From: JAGPCK01 sp964535575
Lineage (GTDB): Bacteria; Bacteroidota; Bacteroidia; UKL13-3
Direction of reading: 5' to 3'
Assembly (NCBI GenBank): GCA_964535575.1
Contig: CAZHTC010000003.1
Span: forward strand, 186,001-250,000
Length of the DNA stretch: 64,000 nucleotides
Shown here piece by piece: positions 17,433 through 26,367 of the stretch. The notes beneath the pieces are model-generated. The model had not been told where the DNA came from, ran no database searches, and saw nothing but the letters and a program-made list of their open reading frames with translations. Made by a program: the position numbers and the translations under genes. The stretch's first letter is position 1. Each line of letters opens with the position of its first letter.

Positions 17433-17471
17433 ATGTGATGTGGACTTATGTCCTTAAAATATTCTGTAAAA

Positions 17472-18614
17472 TCAGAAGCGGATTAATTCATTATCATTTA
17501 AATCCTGATAACCGGTGGTAATAAGTTTATCACCTGCTTGTAACCCTTCAAGAATTTCGGCTTTCCCGTTGTACATAGCACCTACTTTTACTATGCGTTT
17601 TCTGGCCACTATCCGTTTGCCCGAGCGTTCGGCTACAAAAATTACATTCTCATTTTCCAGTTGCTGAATGGTATTGATTGGAACCACCAGCGAGTTGGCT
17701 TGTTTGTAATCGGCAATTTTAAGTTTTACCACCATATTGGGGCGGTATATTTTTTCTGAAAGAAGAGCAACTTCCACCGTGAAAGTACGGGTAAGCGGAT
17801 TGATTCCCTGCGATACGTAGGTAACTTTTGATGTAATGGTTTTATTTATATCCGGGAAAAATAATTCAACTTCGTTCCCCTGTGCAATCAGTGCTGAATA
17901 GGATTCTGAAATTTCGGCTTTCACTTTGAGGTTGCTGTAATTTACTACCCGCACATATGGGAAACCGGGATTAACTGATTGTCCGATTTTCAGAGAATTC
18001 TCATCAATCACACCATTTACCGGTGATTTTATCAGGTACATTTCCAATTGTTCTTTGAGAGTAGCCAGTTTACCCTCTAAGGATTCTTTGTTATTTTTTG
18101 CCTGAAGGTATTGCATCTCGGTTCCTATTTTCTGGTTCCAAAGCGATTTTTGTTTGTTATATAAGTCATTGGCCAGTTCCCATGAGGTTTTCACATCGGC
18201 AATCTGGGTGCGTATAATATCACTTTCCATTTCGGCAATAACCTCACCGGCACGCACGGGGTCACCTGTTTTTAAATGAATGCGGGTGATAATACCGGGC
18301 ACTTTTGAGCTTAGGGTTACGTTATCGTCTCCGTCTACACTTCCCTGTACATCTATGCAATGATTGAAGGTGGCAGGTGCTAAATCGATAACAGCTACAA
18401 TTTTTTCTTTTTCGGTTATCAAAAGAGCTGTATCCAATTTGGAGATCTCGTCTTCGAGGGTTTTTATTTTTTGTGATAGTGAAGTTTGTTCACCTTTCAG
18501 TTTTTCAAGTTCTTTTTTCTTCTCATCAAGAGCACTCTTGCCACCGCAAGATACAATTGCAAACATACCAACGAGGACAAAACCTGAGAGTATGTGGTTT
18601 ATGTTTAATTTCAT
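17472..18614 (-). CDS. RND periplasmic adaptor (membrane fusion lipoprotein)
   Basis: 380 residues from the ATG at 18614, chosen because it begins a lipoprotein signal ending IVSCGGKS. An ATG at 18641 is in frame. A coiled-coil (LDEKKKELEKLKGEQTSLSQKIKTLEDEISKLD) precedes the barrel-sandwich hybrid (VSGxxxxxVxxKxGDPVRAGEVIAEM) and helical hairpin (about 130-200). The beta-barrel and membrane-proximal domains follow, ending VGAMYNGKAEILEGLQAGDKLITTG. It bridges the pump and the TolC channel in the periplasm. Confidence 0.9.
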   Translation of the reverse strand: MKLNINHILSGFVLVGMFAIVSCGGKSALDEKKKELEKLKGEQTSLSQKIKTLEDEISKLDTALLITEKEKIVAVIDLAPATFNHCIDVQGSVDGDDNVTLSSKVPGIITRIHLKTGDPVRAGEVIAEMESDIIRTQIADVKTSWELANDLYNKQKSLWNQKIGTEMQYLQAKNNKESLEGKLATLKEQLEMYLIKSPVNGVIDENSLKIGQSVNPGFPYVRVVNYSNLKVKAEISESYSALIAQGNEVELFFPDINKTITSKVTYVSQGINPLTRTFTVEVALLSEKIYRPNMVVKLKIADYKQANSLVVPINTIQQLENENVIFVAERSGKRIVARKRIVKVGAMYNGKAEILEGLQAGDKLITTGYQDLNDNELIRF

Positions 18615-18655
18615 AGAGGTAATATTATTGTTGAAAGTCATGATTATTTTTTTTA

Positions 18656-20014
18656 TTAATTTAAAACAGGTTTTCCTAATGCTTTATTTAATTCAATACG
18701 GGCAACCATTAAATCGTAAATGGATGTGAGGTAATTGCTTTGCGCGGATTTTAAATCGCTTTCGGCCTGCCCCAGTTCAAAAGATGAACCTACTCCGTTT
18801 TTAAATTTGGTGCTCACGGTGCTGTGTATATTTTGTGCCAGTTGCAGATTTTTTTTGCGAATGGTTACCTGTTTAAGGGCTGTTTCATAATTGGCTTGTG
18901 CCTGGAATGTTTCGAGGGCAACGGCATTTTCAAAATTCTTTTTGTTGTTATCAAGTTTATCTAATGTCACCCGTGTTTGCTGCATCCATGCCTGTTTGCG
19001 AAAGCCATCAAACAACGGCATACTCATGCTCACTCCCAAAAAGGAAGACGGGTACCATCCATCGTTGGTGAGCGGTTTAAAATTGCTTCCTCTGAACGAA
19101 CTTTCAGAGAAGTTATATACAGCCGAGAATGTGGGCAAAAAACCAACCCGGTAACGTTTCATGTTTAACTCGTTTAAACGAATTTGCTGATTGATGAGCT
19201 GGTATTCGATGCGGTTGGAAGGGTTGGGGGTATTCTTTTCTGTTAACGAAGAAAAACTGCTGTATAACTCTTCCAGTTTATCGGTAAGGTAAATAGGTTG
19301 TGATACCGGAATGCCCATTTGCATTTTTAACAAACGTATGGCTGATTCATGTGCATCTGTCAGTTTTTCTATTTGCAGATTTAATTCGGAAACCGTCAGT
19401 TCCAGACGGTCAACATCCGTTTTTTCTACAAACCCGTTTTTAAATAAGGCACGTGTATCATTAAGTGTTTTTTCCAATTGGGTGAGGTTTCCTTTCAGCA
19501 ATTGAATGTTTTCTTCCACCGTAAGGCTCATGTAATATGATTTGGAAACATTGATTTCAATTTCCTGTTCTGTTTGTTGGGAAATTTGCTGCGATAGTTT
19601 TACATACTCTTTCGATGCCTGCAGTCCTACCAGGTATGCACCGTCAAAAAGCAGCTGACTGGCATTGATGTTTCCGTTACCTGTAATTTTTGCACCCGCG
19701 CGGGTAGGATCTTTACTCACCGGAAATCCGGGAATATTCATATTAAAATAAAATGGGGTAAGCTGAAAGTTGTTGTTGAACGATAAGCTTCCGTTTACCT
19801 GAGGTAGTCCGCCTGCCAGTGTTTCTTTTACTTGCGATTTGGCATTTACTTCATCTAAGCGGGCATTTTTAATTTCGTAACTGTTGCTTTTGGCGTACTC
19901 AACTGCCTGTTTCAGGCTAAAGTTCATACTGGTGTCTTTTTGTGCGGTTGCCTGTTGCCAAAACAGGGCACAAAACAAAACGGGGAGGAGTGATTTATAC
20001 ATATGTTTTTTCAT
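18656..20014 (-). CDS. TolC family outer-membrane efflux protein
   Basis: 452 residues with a signal peptide (..ALFWQQATAQ). It shows the two-fold repeated OEP structure: SLKQAVEYAKSNSYEIKNARLDEVNAKSQVKE in the first half and NIHSTVSTKFKNGVGSSFELGQAESDLKSAQSNYLTSIYDLMVARIELNKALG in the second. It forms the outer-membrane exit duct. Its ATG overlaps the TGA of the TetR gene (20011-20014), so the two are translationally coupled. Confidence 0.9.
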   Translation of the reverse strand: MKKHMYKSLLPVLFCALFWQQATAQKDTSMNFSLKQAVEYAKSNSYEIKNARLDEVNAKSQVKETLAGGLPQVNGSLSFNNNFQLTPFYFNMNIPGFPVSKDPTRAGAKITGNGNINASQLLFDGAYLVGLQASKEYVKLSQQISQQTEQEIEINVSKSYYMSLTVEENIQLLKGNLTQLEKTLNDTRALFKNGFVEKTDVDRLELTVSELNLQIEKLTDAHESAIRLLKMQMGIPVSQPIYLTDKLEELYSSFSSLTEKNTPNPSNRIEYQLINQQIRLNELNMKRYRVGFLPTFSAVYNFSESSFRGSNFKPLTNDGWYPSSFLGVSMSMPLFDGFRKQAWMQQTRVTLDKLDNNKKNFENAVALETFQAQANYETALKQVTIRKKNLQLAQNIHSTVSTKFKNGVGSSFELGQAESDLKSAQSNYLTSIYDLMVARIELNKALGKPVLN

Positions 20015-20628
20015 TGGTGATTCATTTCGGTTAAACGTTTGTTTAAATGGTCAAGTCCTTTTTTGGTACACACTGCGTGCAGGTGGTAAGTGATTACACT
20101 CAGGTGAAGCTCCTTTTGGTTGTACTGTTTTTTCAGATTCTCCCCACCACCTATCATCATATCTACCAGATGCACGTAGATATGAGCGATAATATCGGTT
20201 TTGATATTGCTGTGATACCATCCGCCTTCAATACCTGTTTGCATATTTTTGATGATATGGCTGTATATAAATTCAGTTTTATATTTTTCCAGTTCAATCC
20301 AGCTTTCGGGGTAGTATTTTTTTAAGTCGTAAAATAAGGCAGGGTTCATATTGCTCATATCCTCGGCCCGTTCCCTGCTCATTACAAGCATTTGGTCAAT
20401 GGGGTTGGTAATGTCGCTGAACGTTTTTTTACAGGCGGTGCTTGCAATATCCAGGTGATGAGTCAACGCTCTTTTTACCAAATCGTTTTTATCGCTGAAA
20501 TACTGGTAAAGCGTTTTTTTGGAAATGGCCAGCTCACGGGCCACATCATCCATGGTGATGCTTTTTATACCGTATCGCATAAAAAGGGCCTTTGAGCTTA
20601 CAATAATTTTTTCTTCTGTCGGGTTCAT
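20011..20628 (-). CDS. TetR/AcrR family transcriptional regulator of the efflux operon
   Basis: 205 residues from the ATG at 20628 (an in-frame ATG at 20649 adds seven residues). The N-terminal helix-turn-helix is MDDVARELAISKKTLYQYFSDKNDLVKRAL (about 28-57), and the rest is the helical ligand-binding domain. First gene of the efflux operon; probably a local repressor. A candidate operator lies 39-74 bases upstream. Confidence 0.9.
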   Translation of the reverse strand: MNPTEEKIIVSSKALFMRYGIKSITMDDVARELAISKKTLYQYFSDKNDLVKRALTHHLDIASTACKKTFSDITNPIDQMLVMSRERAEDMSNMNPALFYDLKKYYPESWIELEKYKTEFIYSHIIKNMQTGIEGGWYHSNIKTDIIAHIYVHLVDMMIGGGENLKKQYNQKELHLSVITYHLHAVCTKKGLDHLNKRLTEMNHQ

Positions 20629-20666
20629 GTGTTCTAAAATCGGGGGCAAAGGTAAAAGGAAAAATA

Positions 20667-20702
20667 CTTAGGAAACAAAAAATATTATAAAAGTTTCCTG
20701 AG
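20667..20702. promoter_or_regulatory. candidate TetR operator
   Basis: Inverted repeat CTTAGGAAAC - 16 bases - GTTTCCTGAG (9 of 10 positions symmetric) in the A/T-rich leader just upstream of the tetR-like start. Position, symmetry and arm size fit an autoregulatory TetR-family site. The spacing is larger than for classical TetR sites. Confidence 0.5.
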
Positions 20703-20831
20703 TTTACTTTTTTACCCGACAAATAACCTGATAAGTGAACCGAAACGACAAAAAACGGGGACGAACGGTAGCCGGAAAGGGGGTAAAGAGGAAAGGAAAT
20801 GCACCGGATTGGGAAAGGTGAGTTGAAAAGC

Positions 20832-20839
20832 TAAATTTG
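20832..20839 (+). promoter_or_regulatory. -7 promoter motif for uridine kinase gene
   Basis: TAAATTTG matches the Bacteroidota -7 consensus TAnnTTTG, 26 bases before the GTG start at 20866. No exact -33 TTTG is seen at the usual distance. Confidence 0.45.
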
Positions 20840-20865
20840 TTCCCTTTACCAATAAGTTTATCAAC

Positions 20866-21501
20866 GTGCAATCGTATTTAGTAGGGATTACGGGCGGAAG
20901 TGCCTCAGGCAAAACAAGTTTTCTTATTTCGTTGCAGGAAGCTTTTCCGGCAGGCGACTTATGTATTATTTCTCAGGACCATTATTACCATCCGCCATCA
21001 AAACATATTTATGATGCCAACGGGAAAGTGAATTTTGATTTGCCCGACAGCATTGATTACCACACCTTCATTAGCGATTTACAATTGCTAAAAGCGGGAA
21101 AAACGGTAGAGCGAAAAGAGTATTTATATCAGAAAGAAGATGTGGAACCTAAGGTTTTACGTTTTGAACCGGCCCGAATAATAGTGATTGAGGGGCTGTT
21201 TATTTTTTGGTTCGAAGAGATTTTTAAACTCCTCGATTTGAAGGTGTTTATAGATGCAGCCGATGATGTGAAGCTGGAAAGACGCATCAGGCGCGATACC
21301 ACCGAACGGGGCATTTCGCACGACCTGGTATTGTATCAGTGGCAAAACCATGTGTTGCCTGCGTATGAAAAATACCTGCTTCCGTTTAAGAATGCAGCCG
21401 ATATGATTATCAATAATAACGAGCATTTTCAAAACAGCCTTCAGGTAATTAAAAATCATTTTACATCACTCATTCAAGCCGATTCAAACCAAACCTTATG
21501 A
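20866..21501 (+). CDS. udk: uridine kinase
   Basis: 211 residues, starting at GTG (20866). The P-loop GGSASGKTS is at about residues 10-18. The DHYYHP motif (catalytic Asp) comes about 20 residues later, then VNFDLPDSIDYHTF, the VIEGLFIFW Walker-B-like strand and the lid arginines (RRIRRDTTERG). It phosphorylates uridine and cytidine in pyrimidine salvage, in the cytosol. Its stop overlaps the start of the next gene by 4 bases. Confidence 0.9.
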   Translation: MQSYLVGITGGSASGKTSFLISLQEAFPAGDLCIISQDHYYHPPSKHIYDANGKVNFDLPDSIDYHTFISDLQLLKAGKTVERKEYLYQKEDVEPKVLRFEPARIIVIEGLFIFWFEEIFKLLDLKVFIDAADDVKLERRIRRDTTERGISHDLVLYQWQNHVLPAYEKYLLPFKNAADMIINNNEHFQNSLQVIKNHFTSLIQADSNQTL

Positions 21502-21911
21502 AAGAACTAACTGCCGAAGAAACCCTTAAAGCACTGGCCATTGAAAAAGAAATAATTGAAATACTGGGGCAGGATAGCAACCACCGGGTTAATTTTAATT
21601 ACAGCGACCATTTGGGAAATGTGCAATTGAACATAGAAACCATTAACCCCCGGTACAACCAGATGTTTTTGTTTTTTACCGAGGTGGGAGTTACTAAATT
21701 AGATGTACTCACCAAAGCACTTGAATATACCCGGCATTACCGTGATCAGTCTGATTCATACACCATTCAATGGACTTCGGCAGGCGAAAAAGAAGTGCGT
21801 ACTTCGTATTTTCACGGGCGAAGTATTGAAGAAGTATTGGAAAAATTCAGGTATGGCCGCGACCGGAACAAAACCACCGTATTTCTGGTGAGTTTAAATC
21901 CAAAGGCCTGA
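21498..21911 (+). CDS. conserved hypothetical protein coupled to udk
   Basis: 137 residues, soluble, no signal. ATGA overlap with uridine kinase implies co-expression. Visible features are an acidic amphipathic N-terminal helix, a strand region NYSDHLGNVQLNIETINPRYNQMFLFFTEVG and a C-terminal RSIEEVLEKFRYGRDRNKTTVFLVSLNPKA. I do not recognise a named domain. Confidence 0.7.
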   Translation: MKELTAEETLKALAIEKEIIEILGQDSNHRVNFNYSDHLGNVQLNIETINPRYNQMFLFFTEVGVTKLDVLTKALEYTRHYRDQSDSYTIQWTSAGEKEVRTSYFHGRSIEEVLEKFRYGRDRNKTTVFLVSLNPKA

Positions 21912-21941
21912 AACACCTGTTTTCGAGGCAAATTTCCTCTT

Positions 21942-21972
21942 TTTGAAAAGTCGACCTCAGCGTATATATTTG
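21942..21972 (+). promoter_or_regulatory. secDF promoter (Bacteroidota type)
   Basis: TTTG at 21942-21945 and TATATTTG at 21965-21972 are separated by 19 bases, an exact fit to the Bacteroidota -33/-7 consensus. The -7 lies 54 bases before the secDF ATG. The best promoter match noticed in the window. Confidence 0.75.
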
Positions 21973-22026
21973 CCGCTTCGTAAAACTGACCATACAATAA
22001 GAAATAAATAAAATCAAAGCGATACA

Positions 22027-25000
22027 ATGAAAAGTACAGGAGTAGTAAAGGTATTTGCCATCGCACTCGCACTCGTTTGCGCGTACCAGTTGATCTTTAC
22101 CTGGAAAACAAACCAGATTGAAAGTAAAGCCAAGGCGTACGCCAAAGGAGACAAGGCTAAAGAGAGAGCATACATTGACTCGATAGCCCGCGAACCCGTG
22201 CTGATGAGTTTTACCTACCTGGATTGTAAAGAGCGCGAACTTAACCTGGGCCTCGACTTACAAGGTGGAATGAACGTTACCCTTGAAGTGTCTTTGTCGG
22301 ATTTAGTGCTGGCGTTATCTAACAACAATCAGGATCCCATTTTTAACAAAGCGTTGGCTAATGCCAATGAAAAATTAAAAACAAGTCAGAAAGATTACGT
22401 AACCTTATTTGGTGAAGCGTATGCCGAGTTGAGCCCAAGTGGCAAACTGGCAACCATTTTTGCCACCAAAGAAAATAAGGATAAGGTAACTTACACATCA
22501 ACCAATGCCGAAGTGCTCAAGTTTATTGCAGGCGAAGCGGATCAGGCCATCGACCGCTCGTTTCAGATATTGCGTGCACGTATCGATAAGTTCGGGGTAA
22601 CACAACCAAATATTCAAAAGTTAGGTAACTCGGGTCGCATTCTGGTTGAATTGCCCGGTGTAGATAATCCGGAGCGTGTACGTAAACTGTTACAAGGTTC
22701 TGCCCGTCTGGAGTTTTGGGAAACTTATGACAATACCGAAGCTTTTGGTTATTTACAAACGGCCAATACTACCATTGCCAAGCTGAATGCGGCAAAGGAT
22801 ATGAGTGGTAAAAAAGAAAGTGATGCAGTGGTAGCCGACAGCAGCAAATCATCAACAGATGGTTTGGAATTGTTGCAAACCAATAAAGCAGCTTCAGATA
22901 CCAGCAAAAAATCGACTGATTTAGCGGCAGCTGCCAATGATACCAGCAAGGCCGGAAAAGACTCCACCGATAAAAAATCGCAGGAGCAGTTAATTAAAGA
23001 AAATCCGTTGCTCTATACGTTGCTTATTCCTGCAACCAATGAAAACCGTACCGAATTGGTTAAAGGTTCTATTGTTGGTTCGGCACTTATAAAAGATACC
23101 GCAAAAATTAATGCTTACCTTAATACTCCTGAAGTATTAAACGCATTGCCTTCTTCCATTAAATTCCTTTGGGAAGCCAAAGGATTAGGTAAAAATGAGG
23201 AAGTACTTCGTCTGCATGCCATCAAATTCAGTAAAACCGGTGGAGCTGCGCTTGAAGGGGATGTGGTAACCGATGCCCGCAAAGACATTTCACAAACAGG
23301 TAACGTGGAAATTTCCATGACCATGAATACCAGTGGTGCCCGCCAGTGGAAAAAAGTAACCGGGGGCAATATTGGCAAATGCGTGGCCATTGTGCTTGAC
23401 GACCGGGTGTATTCAGCACCTACCGTTCAAGGCGAAATTCCTAACGGACATTCGAGCATTTCCGGAAACTTTACCACCAAAGAAGCGGATGACTTAGCGA
23501 ATATTCTGAAATCAGGTAAACTGCCTGCTCCAACCCGTATTGTGGCTGAAGCAGTGGTAGGACCAACCTTGGGACAAGAAGCCATCAGTTCAGGATTCTC
23601 TTCATTTGCCATTGCCCTCGTTTTGGTATTGGTGTTTATGGGCTTCTACTACAACAAAGCCGGATGGGTGGCCGACATTGCCCTCTTCGTCAACGTATTT
23701 TTTGTAATTGGGGTGCTTGCCTCCCTGGGTGCGGTGTTAACCTTACCGGGTATTGCGGGCGTAGTGCTTACCATAGGTATGTCGGTTGACGCAAACATCC
23801 TCATATTTGAACGTATAAGGGAGGAGATGGGGCATCATGGCAAATCGTTGAAAAATGCGGTTTCCGAAGGGTATGCTCATGCCATGTCCTCTATTCTCGA
23901 TTCAAACATTACCACCTTATTACTTGGTATTGTATTGTACGTGTTCGGCACAGGTCCTATTCAGGGATTTGCTACTACCCTTATCATTGGTATCCTTACT
24001 TCGTTATTCTGCGCCATTTTCATCACCCGCATTATATTCGATAATATGCTGGAAAAAGGCCGCGATGTAACTTTTTACCGCAAAGCCACCCAACATGTGT
24101 ACGACCATTTTAAAATTGATTTCGTAGGAAAACGTAAGTTGTATTATACCTTCTCATCCATCGTTATTCTTATTGGTATAACCTTCTTCTTTATCCGTGG
24201 CGGATTTAATTTTGGGGTTGACTTTAAAGGAGGCCGCACGTATGTGGTACGTTTTGATAACACCATTCCTACCACTGAAGTTCGTCAGGCACTGGGACCG
24301 TTTTTTGATGGCAAAGAACCTGAGGTAAAAACCTATGGCGGAAGTGAGCAGGTAAAAATTACCACCGCTTATCTGATACAGGATAACTCGGCAGATGCGG
24401 AGGCTAAAGTGGTTGGTAAACTAAACGAAGGTCTAAAGAAAATAAACCCGAAATATGAAATTGTAAGTTCAGAAAAAGTGGGTGAAACCATTTCGGGCGA
24501 TATCAAATCAAAAGCTGTGTGGGCCGTATTGATTTCCTGTGTTATCATGTTCCTTTACATCATTTTGCGATTCAAAAAATGGCAATATGGTTTGGGAGCG
24601 GTAGTGGCATTGGCGCACGATGTGCTCATCGTACTATCCATATTCCTTGCTTTTGACGGAGTGCTTCCTTTCTCGTTGGAAATTGACCAGCACTTTATCG
24701 CAGCAATTCTTACGGTAATGGGTTATTCCATGACCGATACAGTGGTGGTGTTTGACCGTATCCGGGAGTACCTCACCATCCGTAATAAATCAGATCTCGA
24801 TACCAGCGAACGAAACACGGTAATCAACTACGCGTTGAACAGCACCCTGAGCCGTACCATCAACACTTCACTCACCATTTTCTTCGTGTTGGTTGCCATC
24901 TTTATTTTTGGTGGCGAAACCATCCGAGGATTCTCATTCGCTCTGTTAATTGGTATTGTGGTAGGAACGTACTCTTCTATCTGTGTGGCTACACCGGTAG

Positions 25001-25032
25001 TTGTTGATTTCGAAAAGAAAGAAACCAAATAA
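22027..25032 (+). CDS. secDF: SecDF fusion, protein translocase accessory subunit
   Basis: 1001 residues: SecD half (about 1-650) joined to SecF half (about 690-1001), as usual in Bacteroidota. The SecD signatures are LNLGLDLQGGMNVTLEV and LEGDVVTDARKDIS, and GIAGVVLTIGMSVDANILIFERIREE marks TM4. SecF shows FNFGVDFKGGRTYVVRF and TVMGYSMTDTVVVFDRIRE. A low-complexity insert of about 60 Ser/Asp/Lys residues (about 255-320) interrupts the SecD P1 domain. It uses the proton gradient to help SecYEG export. Confidence 0.95.
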   Translation: MKSTGVVKVFAIALALVCAYQLIFTWKTNQIESKAKAYAKGDKAKERAYIDSIAREPVLMSFTYLDCKERELNLGLDLQGGMNVTLEVSLSDLVLALSNNNQDPIFNKALANANEKLKTSQKDYVTLFGEAYAELSPSGKLATIFATKENKDKVTYTSTNAEVLKFIAGEADQAIDRSFQILRARIDKFGVTQPNIQKLGNSGRILVELPGVDNPERVRKLLQGSARLEFWETYDNTEAFGYLQTANTTIAKLNAAKDMSGKKESDAVVADSSKSSTDGLELLQTNKAASDTSKKSTDLAAAANDTSKAGKDSTDKKSQEQLIKENPLLYTLLIPATNENRTELVKGSIVGSALIKDTAKINAYLNTPEVLNALPSSIKFLWEAKGLGKNEEVLRLHAIKFSKTGGAALEGDVVTDARKDISQTGNVEISMTMNTSGARQWKKVTGGNIGKCVAIVLDDRVYSAPTVQGEIPNGHSSISGNFTTKEADDLANILKSGKLPAPTRIVAEAVVGPTLGQEAISSGFSSFAIALVLVLVFMGFYYNKAGWVADIALFVNVFFVIGVLASLGAVLTLPGIAGVVLTIGMSVDANILIFERIREEMGHHGKSLKNAVSEGYAHAMSSILDSNITTLLLGIVLYVFGTGPIQGFATTLIIGILTSLFCAIFITRIIFDNMLEKGRDVTFYRKATQHVYDHFKIDFVGKRKLYYTFSSIVILIGITFFFIRGGFNFGVDFKGGRTYVVRFDNTIPTTEVRQALGPFFDGKEPEVKTYGGSEQVKITTAYLIQDNSADAEAKVVGKLNEGLKKINPKYEIVSSEKVGETISGDIKSKAVWAVLISCVIMFLYIILRFKKWQYGLGAVVALAHDVLIVLSIFLAFDGVLPFSLEIDQHFIAAILTVMGYSMTDTVVVFDRIREYLTIRNKSDLDTSERNTVINYALNSTLSRTINTSLTIFFVLVAIFIFGGETIRGFSFALLIGIVVGTYSSICVATPVVVDFEKKETK

Positions 25033-25052
25033 TCCGAATATTCAATAGGATG

Positions 25053-25084
25053 AAAAAGGGGGACCCGCAAGGTTCCCCTTTTTT
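25053..25084 (+). terminator. intrinsic terminator after secDF
   Basis: AAAAAGGGGGACC-CGCAA-GGTTCCCCTTTTT forms a 13-bp stem with one G-T pair, ending in a T-tract, 21 bases after the secDF stop. Confidence 0.85.
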
Positions 25085-25159
25085 AGTGCACACATGTGGG
25101 AAACTAAATAAAGCCTGCCCGACATTTTTTTCTAATATCGAACATATTTAATTCATGCT

Positions 25160-25864
25160 ATGGCACTACTGAATATTTTAGCCCAGATTACCACCACGGT
25201 TGCCAGTCAGCCGGCACCCGCTGCACCCGCTGCTGCAGCCGAAGGATTATCCGTGTTTAGTTTAATTATGAAAGGGGGAGTGGTGATGATTCCCATTCTT
25301 GTGCTTTCCCTTACCTCGGTGTATTTGTTTATTGAAAGGCTGCTTTACGTAAATAAAGCCAGTAAAATGGACAGTAACCTCATTAATAATATAAGGGATA
25401 TGCTGGTGAAAAACGATGTGAAAGCCTGTATTGCTTATTGTAACCGCACTCCGTCACCGTTTTCAAATTTAATTCTGAAAGGAATTTCCCGGGTGGGAGC
25501 ACCTATTCGCGATATTGAAAACGCTATTGAAAATACCGCCCGTGTGGAGGTTTATAAAATGGAAAAAAACGTGAGTCTGCTGGCTGCCATTGCTGCCATT
25601 GCACCTATGTTTGGATTCCTGGGTACGGTTGTGGGAATGATTAAAGCCTTCTACGATATTTCGGTAACGGATAATATCAGTATCGGAGTTATTTCAAGTG
25701 GTATTTATGTAAAAATGATTACTTCGGCTTCGGGTTTGATTGTAGGAGTACTGGCTTATATTTTCTATACCTACCTTAATTCAAAAATCGAGCGTACGGT
25801 AAATAAGATGGAAGTAACCGCTATTGAGTTTGTGGACATTCTCTATAAACCTATCGAGTCATGA
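25160..25864 (+). CDS. MotA/TolQ/ExbB family proton channel protein
   Basis: 234 residues with three membrane segments. An Ala/Pro-rich N-terminus precedes TM1 (GGVVMIPILVLSLTSVYLFIERLLY). The long cytoplasmic part ends in the conserved NVSLLAAIAAIAPMFGFLGTVVGMIKAF (TM2) and SGLIVGVLAYIFYTYL (TM3). With ExbD it forms the proton-driven motor that energises TonB- or Tol-like outer-membrane processes. Overlaps the ExbD gene by 4 bases. Confidence 0.9.
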   Translation: MALLNILAQITTTVASQPAPAAPAAAAEGLSVFSLIMKGGVVMIPILVLSLTSVYLFIERLLYVNKASKMDSNLINNIRDMLVKNDVKACIAYCNRTPSPFSNLILKGISRVGAPIRDIENAIENTARVEVYKMEKNVSLLAAIAAIAPMFGFLGTVVGMIKAFYDISVTDNISIGVISSGIYVKMITSASGLIVGVLAYIFYTYLNSKIERTVNKMEVTAIEFVDILYKPIES

Positions 25865-26262
25865 ATTTCAGGCGTAAAAAATATGTTCATGCCGAAGTAC
25901 AGGCCGGGGCGCTCTCCGACATCCTGTTCTTTCTCATGTTATTCTTTCTGATTATTTCTACTCTGGCCAGTCCCAATGCCATAAAATTATTATTACCCAA
26001 TGCTACCTCGGGTCGCGATAATCCGTCCACCCCGGTTTCGGTTTCCATCACGGCCGATTTACGCTATTATATCGAAAATGAAGAAGTGAGTTTGCCTTCA
26101 TTTGAAAATACGTTGTCACTCAAAATCCGTGGCAAGGATAAACCATCGGTGGTGTTGCGAATGGATAAAAGTATTGAGGTAAATGAAATGATGAAGATTA
26201 TGGATATACTTCACCGGATGAAAGTGCCCGTAGTGATTGCCGTAGATAAAGGCGCCCTTTAA
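25861..26262 (+). CDS. ExbD/TolR family protein
   Basis: 133 residues. A single N-terminal membrane segment carries the functional Asp (GALSDILFFLMLFFLIISTLA), followed by a periplasmic domain with ADLRYYIENEEV and the DKSIEVNEMMKIMDILHRM segment. Translationally coupled to ExbB. Only one ExbD follows and no TonB gene is adjacent, unlike the exbB-exbD-exbD-tonB order frequent in Bacteroidota. Confidence 0.9.
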   Translation: MNFRRKKYVHAEVQAGALSDILFFLMLFFLIISTLASPNAIKLLLPNATSGRDNPSTPVSVSITADLRYYIENEEVSLPSFENTLSLKIRGKDKPSVVLRMDKSIEVNEMMKIMDILHRMKVPVVIAVDKGAL

Positions 26263-26314
26263 AAATTCTCCATTCTTATTAAACAAGCGGTTACGGGTAA
26301 TCTTTCAAGGCCTG

Positions 26315-26344
26315 TTTGATTTTCGGAATAAAAACGGATATTTG
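26315..26344 (+). promoter_or_regulatory. candidate promoter of the APC permease gene
   Basis: TTTG (26315-26318), 18 bases, then GATATTTG (26337-26344), one mismatch to TAnnTTTG, 23 bases before the ATG. Confidence 0.45.
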
Positions 26345-26367
26345 ATTTTCAATAAACAAAGCAAGCT

